From NCBI RefSeq assembly GCF_001293525.1, contig NZ_BBYR01000039.1, positions 1-64,000 of the forward strand: DNA of 64,000 bases. The letters run 5' to 3'. The position numbers and the translations under genes were made by a program. Source of the stretch: Pseudideonella sakaiensis (GTDB lineage: Bacteria > Pseudomonadota > Gammaproteobacteria > Burkholderiales > Burkholderiaceae_C). Numbering within the stretch: position 1 is the stretch's first letter; each line of letters begins with the position of its first letter. The notes below the pieces were generated by a model, which saw only the letters and a list, made by a program, of their open reading frames with translations, was not told the origin of the DNA and ran no database searches. This document shows positions 25,719 through 31,951 of the stretch, piece by piece.

Positions 25719-25744
25719 GGGCAGGCCGTCCCCGGGGCCTGCCC
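25719..25744. terminator. Hairpin between convergent transcripts
   Basis: GGGCAGGCC (25719-25727) pairs with GGCCTGCCC (25736-25744) around an 8-base loop, just after the DUF4405 stop codon and before the end of the copper operon. There is no U run on either strand, so it may be a weak or Rho-assisted terminator. Confidence 0.45.
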
Positions 25745-25796
25745 ACATCAGGCCCACACCGGACTCCTGCTTCGCCGCCGCTTTCACACCATGGGA

Positions 25797-25997
25797 TCAG
25801 GCAGAGAGCCGGCTGCCGGCCAGCCCGTGAACCACGACGATGGGCAGCCCCTCTCGCGGACCGACCAGGGTATCCACCTCCACACCGAAGACCTCGCGAA
25901 CGACGGCCGGCAGCAAGGCCTGCTGCGGTGGGGCGTCCACCTGCGCGGCCGGGCTCGGCTGGAGTCGACTGATGGTGTACTGGACGGTTCGGGTCAC
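25797..25997 (-). CDS. Small protein at the end of the copper operon
   Basis: A 66-residue open frame with a GTG start at 25997 and a strong Shine-Dalgarno (GAGGAGG, 6 bases before the GTG). It starts 10 bases after the mbnH stop, so it is probably translated as part of that operon. The sequence begins MTRTVQYTISRLQP and shows no signal peptide, membrane segment or metal-binding motif. I do not recognise it. The ribosome-binding site and spacing are the main support that it is real. Confidence 0.5.
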   Translation of the reverse strand: MTRTVQYTISRLQPSPAAQVDAPPQQALLPAVVREVFGVEVDTLVGPREGLPIVVVHGLAGSRLSA

Positions 25998-26007
25998 GAA
26001 GACCTCC

Positions 26008-27204
26008 TCATGGAACGGGGCGAATGGAAGCGGGGTGCGTTGAAGCGGTCGGTCTGGCGTCGTTTCGCCACGGGTTCTGGTGCGCCGGGTCGCGCAGGAA
26101 GCGCTCGTCCGTCAGCGATTCGAGAAACGCCACCACGTCGGCGATCTCGGCTTCGCTGATCTCGAAGCCGGCGATGAACTCGCTGCGCAGCGGGTTGGCC
26201 GCAAGGCCGGCATGCACGGCGCGTCCGGCACGGGCGTAGTGCGTGCGCAGCACCTCGTGCAGCGTGGCGATCGAGCCGTCGTGCATGTAGGGCGCGGTCA
26301 CCGCCACGTTGCGCAGGCTGGGCGTGCGGAATCGCCCGGCGTCGCGCGGCTCGCCGGTGAACTCGACGATGCCGGGCGAGGCCTTCGGGTACGCACCGCG
26401 ACCGTCCTCGTTGTAGAGCCCGGTGTTGTGAAACCCGATCTCGGGAAACGGTGTGCGCGCGTGCTTCAGGTTGTCGGTGAAGTTGAAGCCGCCGTGGCAG
26501 TGGTAGCACTCCAGCTTCTCGCCGAAGAAGAGTTCCTCGCCCCGCTTGGCGGCGGCACTGATCGCGTCCTTCTGCCCGCCATAGCGGTAGCGGTCGTACG
26601 GGCTGTCGAAGCTCATCAGGCTGCGCTGGAAGCTGGCCAGCGCCTTGGTCAGCGTCGACAACGCGTACGGCCCACCTTCGCCCTGCCCCGCCTCCGCCGG
26701 GAAGGCTTGCGCGAACAGGCGCCGGTACGTCGGGTCGGCCTTGAACATCGCGAAGAGCTGCTGCTCCCGGCCCGCCAGCCCCATCTCGACCGGGTGCTCG
26801 CCGAACAGCGGGATCAGCGCCTGCACCTCCAGCGAGGTCAGCTGCGGGTTCTGCCAGGTCAGCACCGGCAGGTAGGCCACGTTGGCCAGGCTCATCGCGC
26901 TGCGCGTGCCGGCCTCGCCGGCAACGCCCCTGGAGACGGCCTGGCCGTCGGTGAAGGCGCGTGCCTGGTCGTGGCAGGTGGCGCAGGACATCGCGCCGTT
27001 GGCCGACAGCCGCACGTCGTGGAACAGGTGGCGGCCGAGTTCGACCTTGGCGGCCGACATCGGGTTGTCGGCCGGCACCGCAGGGGGCGGCACCCAGGCG
27101 GGCAGCGCCCACTGCCAGCCCGCGGATGCAGTCCCCAGCAGTCCGACGGCCGCAGCCAGCAAGGCAGCGACGGAGACCGAACGCCGCCATCGCGTCATCG
27201 CCAT
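26008..27204 (-). CDS. mbnH: MbnH-family di-heme enzyme
   Basis: A 398-residue periplasmic di-heme protein of the MauG/cytochrome c peroxidase superfamily. A signal peptide spans about residues 1-28. The two heme-attachment sites are C74-A-T-C77-H78 and C233-Y-H-C236-H237. Other family blocks are ELGRHLFHDVRLSANGAMSC, LTKALASFQRSLMSFDSPYDRY and RTPSLRNVAVTAPYMHDGS. In the known MbnH-MbnP pair, MbnH oxidises a Trp of MbnP to kynurenine to create a copper site. The gene starts 12 bases after mbnP, which supports the MbnH assignment over ordinary peroxidase. Confidence 0.88.
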   Translation of the reverse strand: MAMTRWRRSVSVAALLAAAVGLLGTASAGWQWALPAWVPPPAVPADNPMSAAKVELGRHLFHDVRLSANGAMSCATCHDQARAFTDGQAVSRGVAGEAGTRSAMSLANVAYLPVLTWQNPQLTSLEVQALIPLFGEHPVEMGLAGREQQLFAMFKADPTYRRLFAQAFPAEAGQGEGGPYALSTLTKALASFQRSLMSFDSPYDRYRYGGQKDAISAAAKRGEELFFGEKLECYHCHGGFNFTDNLKHARTPFPEIGFHNTGLYNEDGRGAYPKASPGIVEFTGEPRDAGRFRTPSLRNVAVTAPYMHDGSIATLHEVLRTHYARAGRAVHAGLAANPLRSEFIAGFEISEAEIADVVAFLESLTDERFLRDPAHQNPWRNDARPTASTHPASIRPVP

Positions 27205-27216
27205 CGCCCGGCGTCG

Positions 27217-28143
27217 TCAGCGAGCCGAGAAGAGGCGCTGCGGGCCGCGGGCCGCCGCACCCCCGTAGGCCAGACCCAGCGCGCCCATCACGGGTGGGCA
27301 GTCGGCATCGCCGGGGAAGCTCATGCACCCGGGCGAGGTGCCGGGCGCATTGACGTCCACGTTCGCGCCGGCCAGCACCGCGCCGATGTCGGCCACCACG
27401 GTCTGCTTCGCGGGGTCGAACTGCTCGAACGCCACGGCCACGCGGTTGGGGTTGGCGCATTCGGCCTTCGGCGCCTCGGTACGTGACGGCGCAGCGCACA
27501 TCGTGCTGCCCAGGTGCACCGAGAAGCCCGACGCGTTGCCGGCTCCTCGCGGGTCCGGGGCCGACACGGTGGACGGCTGGCCGCTGCTGGCGGTGTCGAA
27601 CTTGACGAACTTGTAGCCGCCCTGCCAGCTCCAGAACATCGCCGTCAGGTTCAGCGGTGACGGCGCCACGGTCGGATCGCCGTGGTTGCGCGCGAAGGGC
27701 ACGCCCAGCGTGAAGCGCAGGCCGACGTAGCGGCCCGCCGGCACCGTGCCGCGCACCTCGGTGTTCACACCGCTGGTGCCGTTGCGGCAGGGGCCGCTGC
27801 CATTCTCGAAGTCCAGCAGCGCGATGTTGTCGATCTGCCAGACACCGTCTTGCGCAAGGCTGACCGGCACGGAGCGGCCGGTCTCGTCCACCAGGGCCAC
27901 CTCGCTGACGTAGAAGCGGTAGTCGCTGGGCGTGATCGTCGAGCGCGTGGTGCCGACGCCGGCGTAGCTCTGGCCGCAGGCGAAGGGCTGGCCGTTCACT
28001 TGCGCGGCGAAGCGCACGGCCACGGGCTGGGTTCCCGCAGCGGCGCCCGCGCCGGGAGCGCTGGTGGGGATGCTGCAGCCGGCCAGGGCCAGCGCGAGTG
28101 CGGCAGCGCCGGCCGCCATGATGGGACTTGGATTCCGGTTCAT
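27217..28143 (-). CDS. mbnP: MbnP-family copper-binding lipoprotein (metallo-mystery pair)
   Basis: A 308-residue protein with a lipobox LALAGC (Cys23), so it is anchored to a membrane in the periplasm. Family blocks include VRFAAQVNGQPFACGQSYAG, DYRFYVSEVAL, LLDFENGSGPC and the aromatic block FWSWQGGYKF (Trp171, Trp173). Six cysteines besides Cys23 are at 56, 119, 216, 229, 273 and 282, in line with the four-Cys motif name plus one extra pair. His154 and His210 are candidate metal ligands. MbnP binds copper after its partner MbnH converts a Trp to kynurenine; I cannot say which Trp. It lies between the PCu(A)C gene and mbnH. Confidence 0.87.
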   Translation of the reverse strand: MNRNPSPIMAAGAAALALALAGCSIPTSAPGAGAAAGTQPVAVRFAAQVNGQPFACGQSYAGVGTTRSTITPSDYRFYVSEVALVDETGRSVPVSLAQDGVWQIDNIALLDFENGSGPCRNGTSGVNTEVRGTVPAGRYVGLRFTLGVPFARNHGDPTVAPSPLNLTAMFWSWQGGYKFVKFDTASSGQPSTVSAPDPRGAGNASGFSVHLGSTMCAAPSRTEAPKAECANPNRVAVAFEQFDPAKQTVVADIGAVLAGANVDVNAPGTSPGCMSFPGDADCPPVMGALGLAYGGAAARGPQRLFSAR

Positions 28144-28179
28144 GCGGTTCTCCTCGGTCGGGGTCTGGACAAGGCCGGG

Positions 28180-28695
28180 TCAGTGCTTGTGCTGATGCAC
28201 GCCCGCGCCGTCGCGCGGCGTCTGCACCCACACCATCACCTCGCGCTCGCCGGCCTTCTCGAAGCGCAAGCTCATCGGGAAACGGTCGCCATCCTTCAGC
28301 GACTGCGTCAGGCCGATCAGCATCAGGTGGTGCTCGCCACCGTGGCGCAGCTGTAGCTCGGCCTTCGGCGGCAGGGCGATGCCGTCGATGGCGCGCATGC
28401 GCATGACGTTCTGGGCATCGACGACGCTGCGGTGGATCTCGACGCTGCGTGCCACCGGCGTGCTGGCACCCACCAGGCGGTCGGGCTGGTCGCCCGTGTT
28501 GCGGATGCCGCGCAGGTAGGCCGCGCCGTTGGCCGCACCGGGTGGCGTGGGCGTGGCGTAGGGGTGGTCGATGCGCAGCGGGCCGAGCTTGAAGTCGTGC
28601 GCGGCGGCAGGCCCGCTGAGTGCAGCCAGCGCGATGAGCCCCAGGCTCGTCAGGCTGGAAAGGACGCGCCGTCGGCGGCGTTGATCGGGGTTCAT
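28180..28695 (-). CDS. PCu(A)C periplasmic copper chaperone
   Basis: A 171-residue protein with a signal peptide (about residues 1-32, AALSGPAAAHD). The PCu(A)C copper site is visible: His88 in SVEIHRS, Met98/Met100 in NVMRMR, and H123-L-M125 in GGEHHLMLIG. The C-terminal tail HQHKH adds more potential ligands. Family members deliver Cu(I) to the CuA site of cytochrome oxidase with Sco, or scavenge periplasmic copper. The start overlaps the stop of the Sco-like remnant by 4 bases and the gene lies 36 bases upstream of mbnP, so it is in the copper operon. Confidence 0.92.
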   Translation of the reverse strand: MNPDQRRRRRVLSSLTSLGLIALAALSGPAAAHDFKLGPLRIDHPYATPTPPGAANGAAYLRGIRNTGDQPDRLVGASTPVARSVEIHRSVVDAQNVMRMRAIDGIALPPKAELQLRHGGEHHLMLIGLTQSLKDGDRFPMSLRFEKAGEREVMVWVQTPRDGAGVHQHKH

Positions 28696-29027
28696 GGGTT
28701 CTCCTTCAGCAAACGGCTGATGTCGGCAGTGACCGAGGCGGCGTCCTGCTCGTGCCGCACGCCCAGGTGCAGCCGCCCGGCGGGGTCGAACACGAAGCTC
28801 GTGGCCGTGTGGTCCATCGTGTAGCTGCTGCCCGTGGGCACCTTGCGATAGAAGACCTTGAAACGCCCCCAGTCGGCGCCGCTCACGTCGATCGAATGGA
28901 ACGGGACTGCGCTGCCGGGACGGTCGCAGGCGGCCAACAGCAGCGCCGCGATGCCGGCCACCGCACGGCCCAGTGCGGCCCGGCGACCGCGTGTGTCGAG
29001 GCGAGGCCCGTTGGCCACCCGTGCCAT
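28692..29027 (-). pseudogene. Sco/SenC-type protein with the thioredoxin core deleted
   Basis: An open frame of 111 residues. The N-terminal part has a lipobox (LLLAAC, Cys34) and FHSIDVSGADWGR, the usual opening of Sco proteins. The next residues, FKVFYRKVPTGSSYTMDHTA, normally come about 100 residues later. The segment that should hold the CxxxC copper site and most of the thioredoxin fold is missing, precisely and in frame, at about plus 28862/28863. The late His (MDHTA) is kept. Normal length is about 190-210. The product cannot be a normal Sco, though the reading frame and coupling to its neighbours are intact. An assembly collapse is possible. Confidence 0.75.
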
Positions 29028-29028
29028 G

Positions 29029-29343
29029 TCAGCGCGGCTCCCAGGGTGCCGGGATCTCCGCGCGCCGCGTCCAGTCCGGCTGGGGTGCCGGCGCAAGCAG
29101 CGAGGTCGTGGGCTGCGACGTCGGCGGCGCCAGGGCACGCGTTACCGGCACCGCGGGTGGCGACGCCGTCGCGACCGTGATCGGAGGCATCGGCGGGCCC
29201 GCGAAGCCACCGCCCAGGGTCACGGCAATCGCATAGATGATCCCGACGGCGGCCAGGTGCAGGGCCACGAAGACACGCACCCTTCGGCGCTGCCCGCTGG
29301 CCTGCTCGGTGCCCGATGCGTCGGTGTCGACGCGGGGCCTCAC
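29029..29343 (-). CDS. Small single-pass membrane protein of the copper operon
   Basis: A 104-residue protein with a charged N-terminus, one hydrophobic helix (about residues 24-44, FVALHLAAVGIIYAIAVTLG) and a Pro-rich periplasmic tail ending PDWTRRAEIPAPWEPR. It is not recognised. It stops 1 base before the Sco-like start, and its start overlaps the upstream gene by 4 bases, so translation is coupled. The role is probably linked to the copper genes. Confidence 0.6.
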   Translation of the reverse strand: MRPRVDTDASGTEQASGQRRRVRVFVALHLAAVGIIYAIAVTLGGGFAGPPMPPITVATASPPAVPVTRALAPPTSQPTTSLLAPAPQPDWTRRAEIPAPWEPR

Positions 29344-29630
29344 AGGTCCGCTCCCGTGAGGAGCACGGGCGCCCGTCGTGGCGAAGGCGGGGCGTCATGG
29401 CAGGGCGGCAGCGCTGCGGTTCCCGCTTGCATGGGAACGAGGTGCAGCTGGGCCGGTTGCCCCGCGTGCGCCGTTTGCATCAGCGCACGGACCTCGGCAG
29501 CGCGGAAGCCGGGCGCGATCTGCCCGGCGACCACCTGCCAGCCCGACCAGAGTACCCAGGCGGCGAGGCCGAGTGCGGCCCCGATGTTGATGTGCGTCAT
29601 GACCCGCATGACGCGTTCGATGAAGTTCAC
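29340..29630 (-). CDS. Small single-pass membrane protein of the copper operon
   Basis: A 96-residue protein that begins MNFIERVMRVMTHINIG, followed by one hydrophobic helix (GAALGLAAWVLWSGWQVVAG) and a tail with HLVPMQAGTAALPPCHDAP. The His, Met and Cys in the tail could contact a metal, but no known motif is clear. ATG 29630 follows GGAG about 8 bases upstream. The stop overlaps the next start by 4 bases. I do not recognise the family. Confidence 0.6.
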   Translation of the reverse strand: MNFIERVMRVMTHINIGAALGLAAWVLWSGWQVVAGQIAPGFRAAEVRALMQTAHAGQPAQLHLVPMQAGTAALPPCHDAPPSPRRAPVLLTGADL

Positions 29631-29729
29631 GAAGTTCTCCTGCAGCCGGGCGGCCCAGAGACCATGGCCCGGCGATCGACGAGCGCGAAGTCCGGTCAGT
29701 CCGACCGGTGCCTCGCAGCGTTCAGGCGA

Positions 29730-30113
29730 TCAGGAGAACAGCGGGGGTGCGCGTGGCTGCGCACTCACCCAGGCATGCAGGGTGCGTGGCGCAGACAGGA
29801 AGGCCAGCGGTACCGCATGGCTCGACTGCAGCGGCAGATGAGCCAATGAGGCCGCGGGCGGCAGGCCCAGGGCGGGCGCGTGCAGCGTGCAGTAGGGGCA
29901 ATGCTCGAGGAGATGCGCCGACGCCGGGGTGCGCTCGGTGCCGTCTTCGCCCGCCTGGATCCACTTGGAGCCCTGGGTCGTGCAGATCTCGATCCAGTCT
30001 GCACCGGTGGCAGATGCCAGGGCATGGCTCAGTGCGGGCGCGAGCGAGGCCAGCAGGATGGCCAGGGCGGCAATCCAGCTGGTGATTCGGCGGTGGGCAC
30101 GAACGGCGCGCAT
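29730..30113 (-). CDS. DUF2946 family protein
   Basis: A 127-residue protein that begins MRAVRAHRRITSWIAALAILLASLAPALSHA, a membrane anchor or signal. It continues with WIEICTTQGSKWI and the HCPYCTLHAP block. The Cys-x-x-Cys and nearby His are typical of DUF2946, a family often found with copper genes and TonB receptors. It is likely periplasmic and may bind metal. An upstream in-frame extension to 30452 contains another hydrophobic stretch (HVLFVPAAAMVWVGV), but its start is unsupported. It heads the copper operon as drawn here. Confidence 0.75.
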   Translation of the reverse strand: MRAVRAHRRITSWIAALAILLASLAPALSHALASATGADWIEICTTQGSKWIQAGEDGTERTPASAHLLEHCPYCTLHAPALGLPPAASLAHLPLQSSHAVPLAFLSAPRTLHAWVSAQPRAPPLFS

Positions 30114-30613
30114 CCCGGCGATTCTAGAGGCCTGCGCTGCATCAGGCTGACATCGGAGGCGAGCAGACGCCAGCCGCTGTCGCGCCACCCAGTGCAAAGC
30201 AGCCACGCCGACCCATACCATGGCCGCCGCGGGCACGAACAGCACATGCCGCATCGCCATGGCGGCGACCCGACCAGCGACCCAGCCCGCTACCCGATGG
30301 GAGTGGGTGCAGCGCCCTCCACGAGCCCGCCGCTGCGCACCCGGGCTTGCGAGAGGCAGCGCGCCAGCGCGAGCGTGCGGGCCTCCGTGCACCAGTCTTC
30401 GGGGACGGCCCGCCGAGAAGGTCGCTCCCCCAGAACCAGTTGTCTCGCTCATGACGCGTCGGCTTCAGTTTCCCTGCCAGCCGCGCATCGGCGGGCGAAC
30501 GCCCCTCGTCGAGCATGCGGCGGTACAGCCGATCGAAGTAGCCGCCGCCCGCCTCGGCCACCCCTGGCCGGTCTGGCGTTGCCGCGCGCGGTGCTGTGGC
30601 GCCCACCTTGGGT
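30114..30613. other. 500-base stretch without a confident gene
   Basis: No gene is called here. On the minus strand, two overlapping frames look partly coding: one (to 30606) contains GYFDRLYRRMLDEGRSPADA and then loses any family character, and the other contains a hydrophobic helix and continues into DUF2946. This looks like decayed coding sequence at the boundary between the copper operon and the defence-type genes. I cannot name the source. Confidence 0.5.
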
Positions 30614-31057
30614 TCAGCCCGACAGCAGTTCAGGCCGATGCGCCTTCAGCCAGGCCAGCACGTGCCCTTGCAAGGCCTGCGCGCTGGCCAGGCACTCGGC
30701 GGCCACGGCATCGGGAATCAGATCGCCCGAGTAGTCGGACAGGTTGCGTTGCTTGCGCAGCGCGTCGAGCACGATGACCTGAGCCGGGGCGACGCCCACG
30801 CTGGTGGTCAATGTCTGGATGGCGGTTTGGTGGTGTCCGGGCTTGCTGGTCAGCGTGCGGTAGCCGTTGGCCTGCAAGGCCACCATCGACAGCTGCATGA
30901 TGGCCTTGTAGGCCGCGTCGAAGCGATTCTCGGCGCTCAAGCCTGCCAACTGCGCATCGGCCAGGTTGCGCTGCGCGGCGGCCGGGAGCTTGCCGATGGC
31001 CGCGGGGTCCGGCGGAACAGCGTCAAGGCTGATGCCCAGCAAGTTCTTCAAGGTCAC
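30614..31057 (-). CDS. HEPN-domain protein paired with a nucleotidyltransferase
   Basis: A 147-residue helical protein with a GTG start. The layout (AENRFDAAYKAIMQLSMVAL, GHHQTAIQTLTTSVG, LDALRKQRNLSDYSGD) fits the HEPN fold. The final helix has RN-x-x-DY where toxic HEPN ribonucleases have R-x4-6-H, so RNase activity is uncertain. It overlaps the upstream MNT gene by 35 bases, the usual arrangement of HEPN/MNT toxin-antitoxin modules, in which the MNT protein neutralises the HEPN partner by nucleotidylation or binding. Confidence 0.75.
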   Translation of the reverse strand: MTLKNLLGISLDAVPPDPAAIGKLPAAAQRNLADAQLAGLSAENRFDAAYKAIMQLSMVALQANGYRTLTSKPGHHQTAIQTLTTSVGVAPAQVIVLDALRKQRNLSDYSGDLIPDAVAAECLASAQALQGHVLAWLKAHRPELLSG

Positions 31058-31625
31058 GAGCGTTGCCGATCAGGAAGATCTTGGGGCGCGACAGCACGTC
31101 CCGCAGGAACGGCTCCGAGCGAGCTTTCGCTGCAAACTCGTCGAGGGCGAAGACCTTCGGATTGATTTCGCGGCCCAGCGTGGCCTGGGCCGGATACAGG
31201 GCCTCGACCACGTCACGGAAGCCGGCATCGCCGACCAGAAGCACGTCGATGTCGCTGCCTGCCGCCTCCTCCCCGCGAGCGACCGAGCCGAAGACGAAAG
31301 CCAGCTTCACGCGCCCGGCCAGCGGAGCCAGCGCTGCCGCGAGCACGTCGCCCAGGCCCGAGGTCTTGCGCAGAATGCTGGCCAGCTCGGCGAAGATCGG
31401 GCCGCTGGTGTTGGCGCTGTAGACCTGCTGGTTGCCGCGCTTCTCGCGGCGCAGCAGCCCCGCCTCGGCCAGCTTGGTGAGTTCACGTGTGATCGTGCCG
31501 GCCGGCAAGCCCGTGCGGCGGGCAACCTCCCGGCCGTGCAGCGCTTCTTCCGGACGCAGCAACAGCAGCCCGAGCACTCGGCGGCGGTACTCGGGGAACA
31601 ACAGGGAGGCGACAGGTTGATGCAT
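31023..31625 (-). CDS. HTH-nucleotidyltransferase (MNT) of a HEPN/MNT pair
   Basis: A 200-residue protein. Residues 1-90 form an ArsR-like winged helix (PEYRRRVLGLLLLRPEEALHG, PAGTITRELTKLAEAGLLRR). Residues about 105-195 are a minimal nucleotidyltransferase with GSVARG (113-118) and the metal-binding D125-x-D127 (SDIDVLL). It should both repress its operon and modify or bind the HEPN partner. The start at 31625 (MHQPVASLL) is preferred; an ATG at 31655 adds 10 residues. Further upstream the frame runs without a stop into an IS5-type transposase remnant, giving a fused open frame to 31859. Confidence 0.82.
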   Translation of the reverse strand: MHQPVASLLFPEYRRRVLGLLLLRPEEALHGREVARRTGLPAGTITRELTKLAEAGLLRREKRGNQQVYSANTSGPIFAELASILRKTSGLGDVLAAALAPLAGRVKLAFVFGSVARGEEAAGSDIDVLLVGDAGFRDVVEALYPAQATLGREINPKVFALDEFAAKARSEPFLRDVLSRPKIFLIGNARDLEELAGHQP

Positions 31626-31688
31626 GGAAGGCGTCAGTTGTCGCTTTATTTGCATCGATACGCCAACAGGCGGACTCGCACAGCGGTG

Positions 31689-31921
31689 AAACGGCGGCCG
31701 GCCCCCCAGCGCCTGATGCGCGCCGCGCGCATGCGGCTGAATCAGCGCCACCAGTTCCACCCACGGCACTACCAGGTTCATCTCGTCGAGGAAGGCCTCC
31801 TTGCGGGTCTTCTTAGGCAGCGGTTCCAGGCCGAAGGTCATCTGCGTCATGTCCGCCATCGTCCGTCATCCGCTCGCTTCGCGCCAGTCACTCGGGTGGG
31901 AGGTTTTGCAGACCTTCCTTA
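31689..31921 (-). mobile_element. IS5-family insertion sequence remnant
   Basis: Codons from the ATG at 31859 encode 57 residues typical of the N-terminus of an IS5-type transposase (MTQMTFGLEPLPKKTRKEAF, then VVPWVELVALIQPH and GGRPPF). Similarity stops at GGRPPF and the rest of the transposase is absent. The stretch TTTTGCAGACCTTCCTTAGG just upstream (about 31902-31921) looks like one terminal inverted repeat. The remnant lies directly upstream of the MNT gene and is in frame with it. Confidence 0.75.
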
Positions 31922-31951
31922 GGCGGCTGAGGCCGCGCCAAACATCTCCGC

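Noticed and set aside
31626-31859. A transposase-nucleotidyltransferase fusion protein
   Set aside because: The fusion reflects an insertion remnant upstream of a normal MNT start (31625 or 31655). Nothing indicates that the joined product is made.
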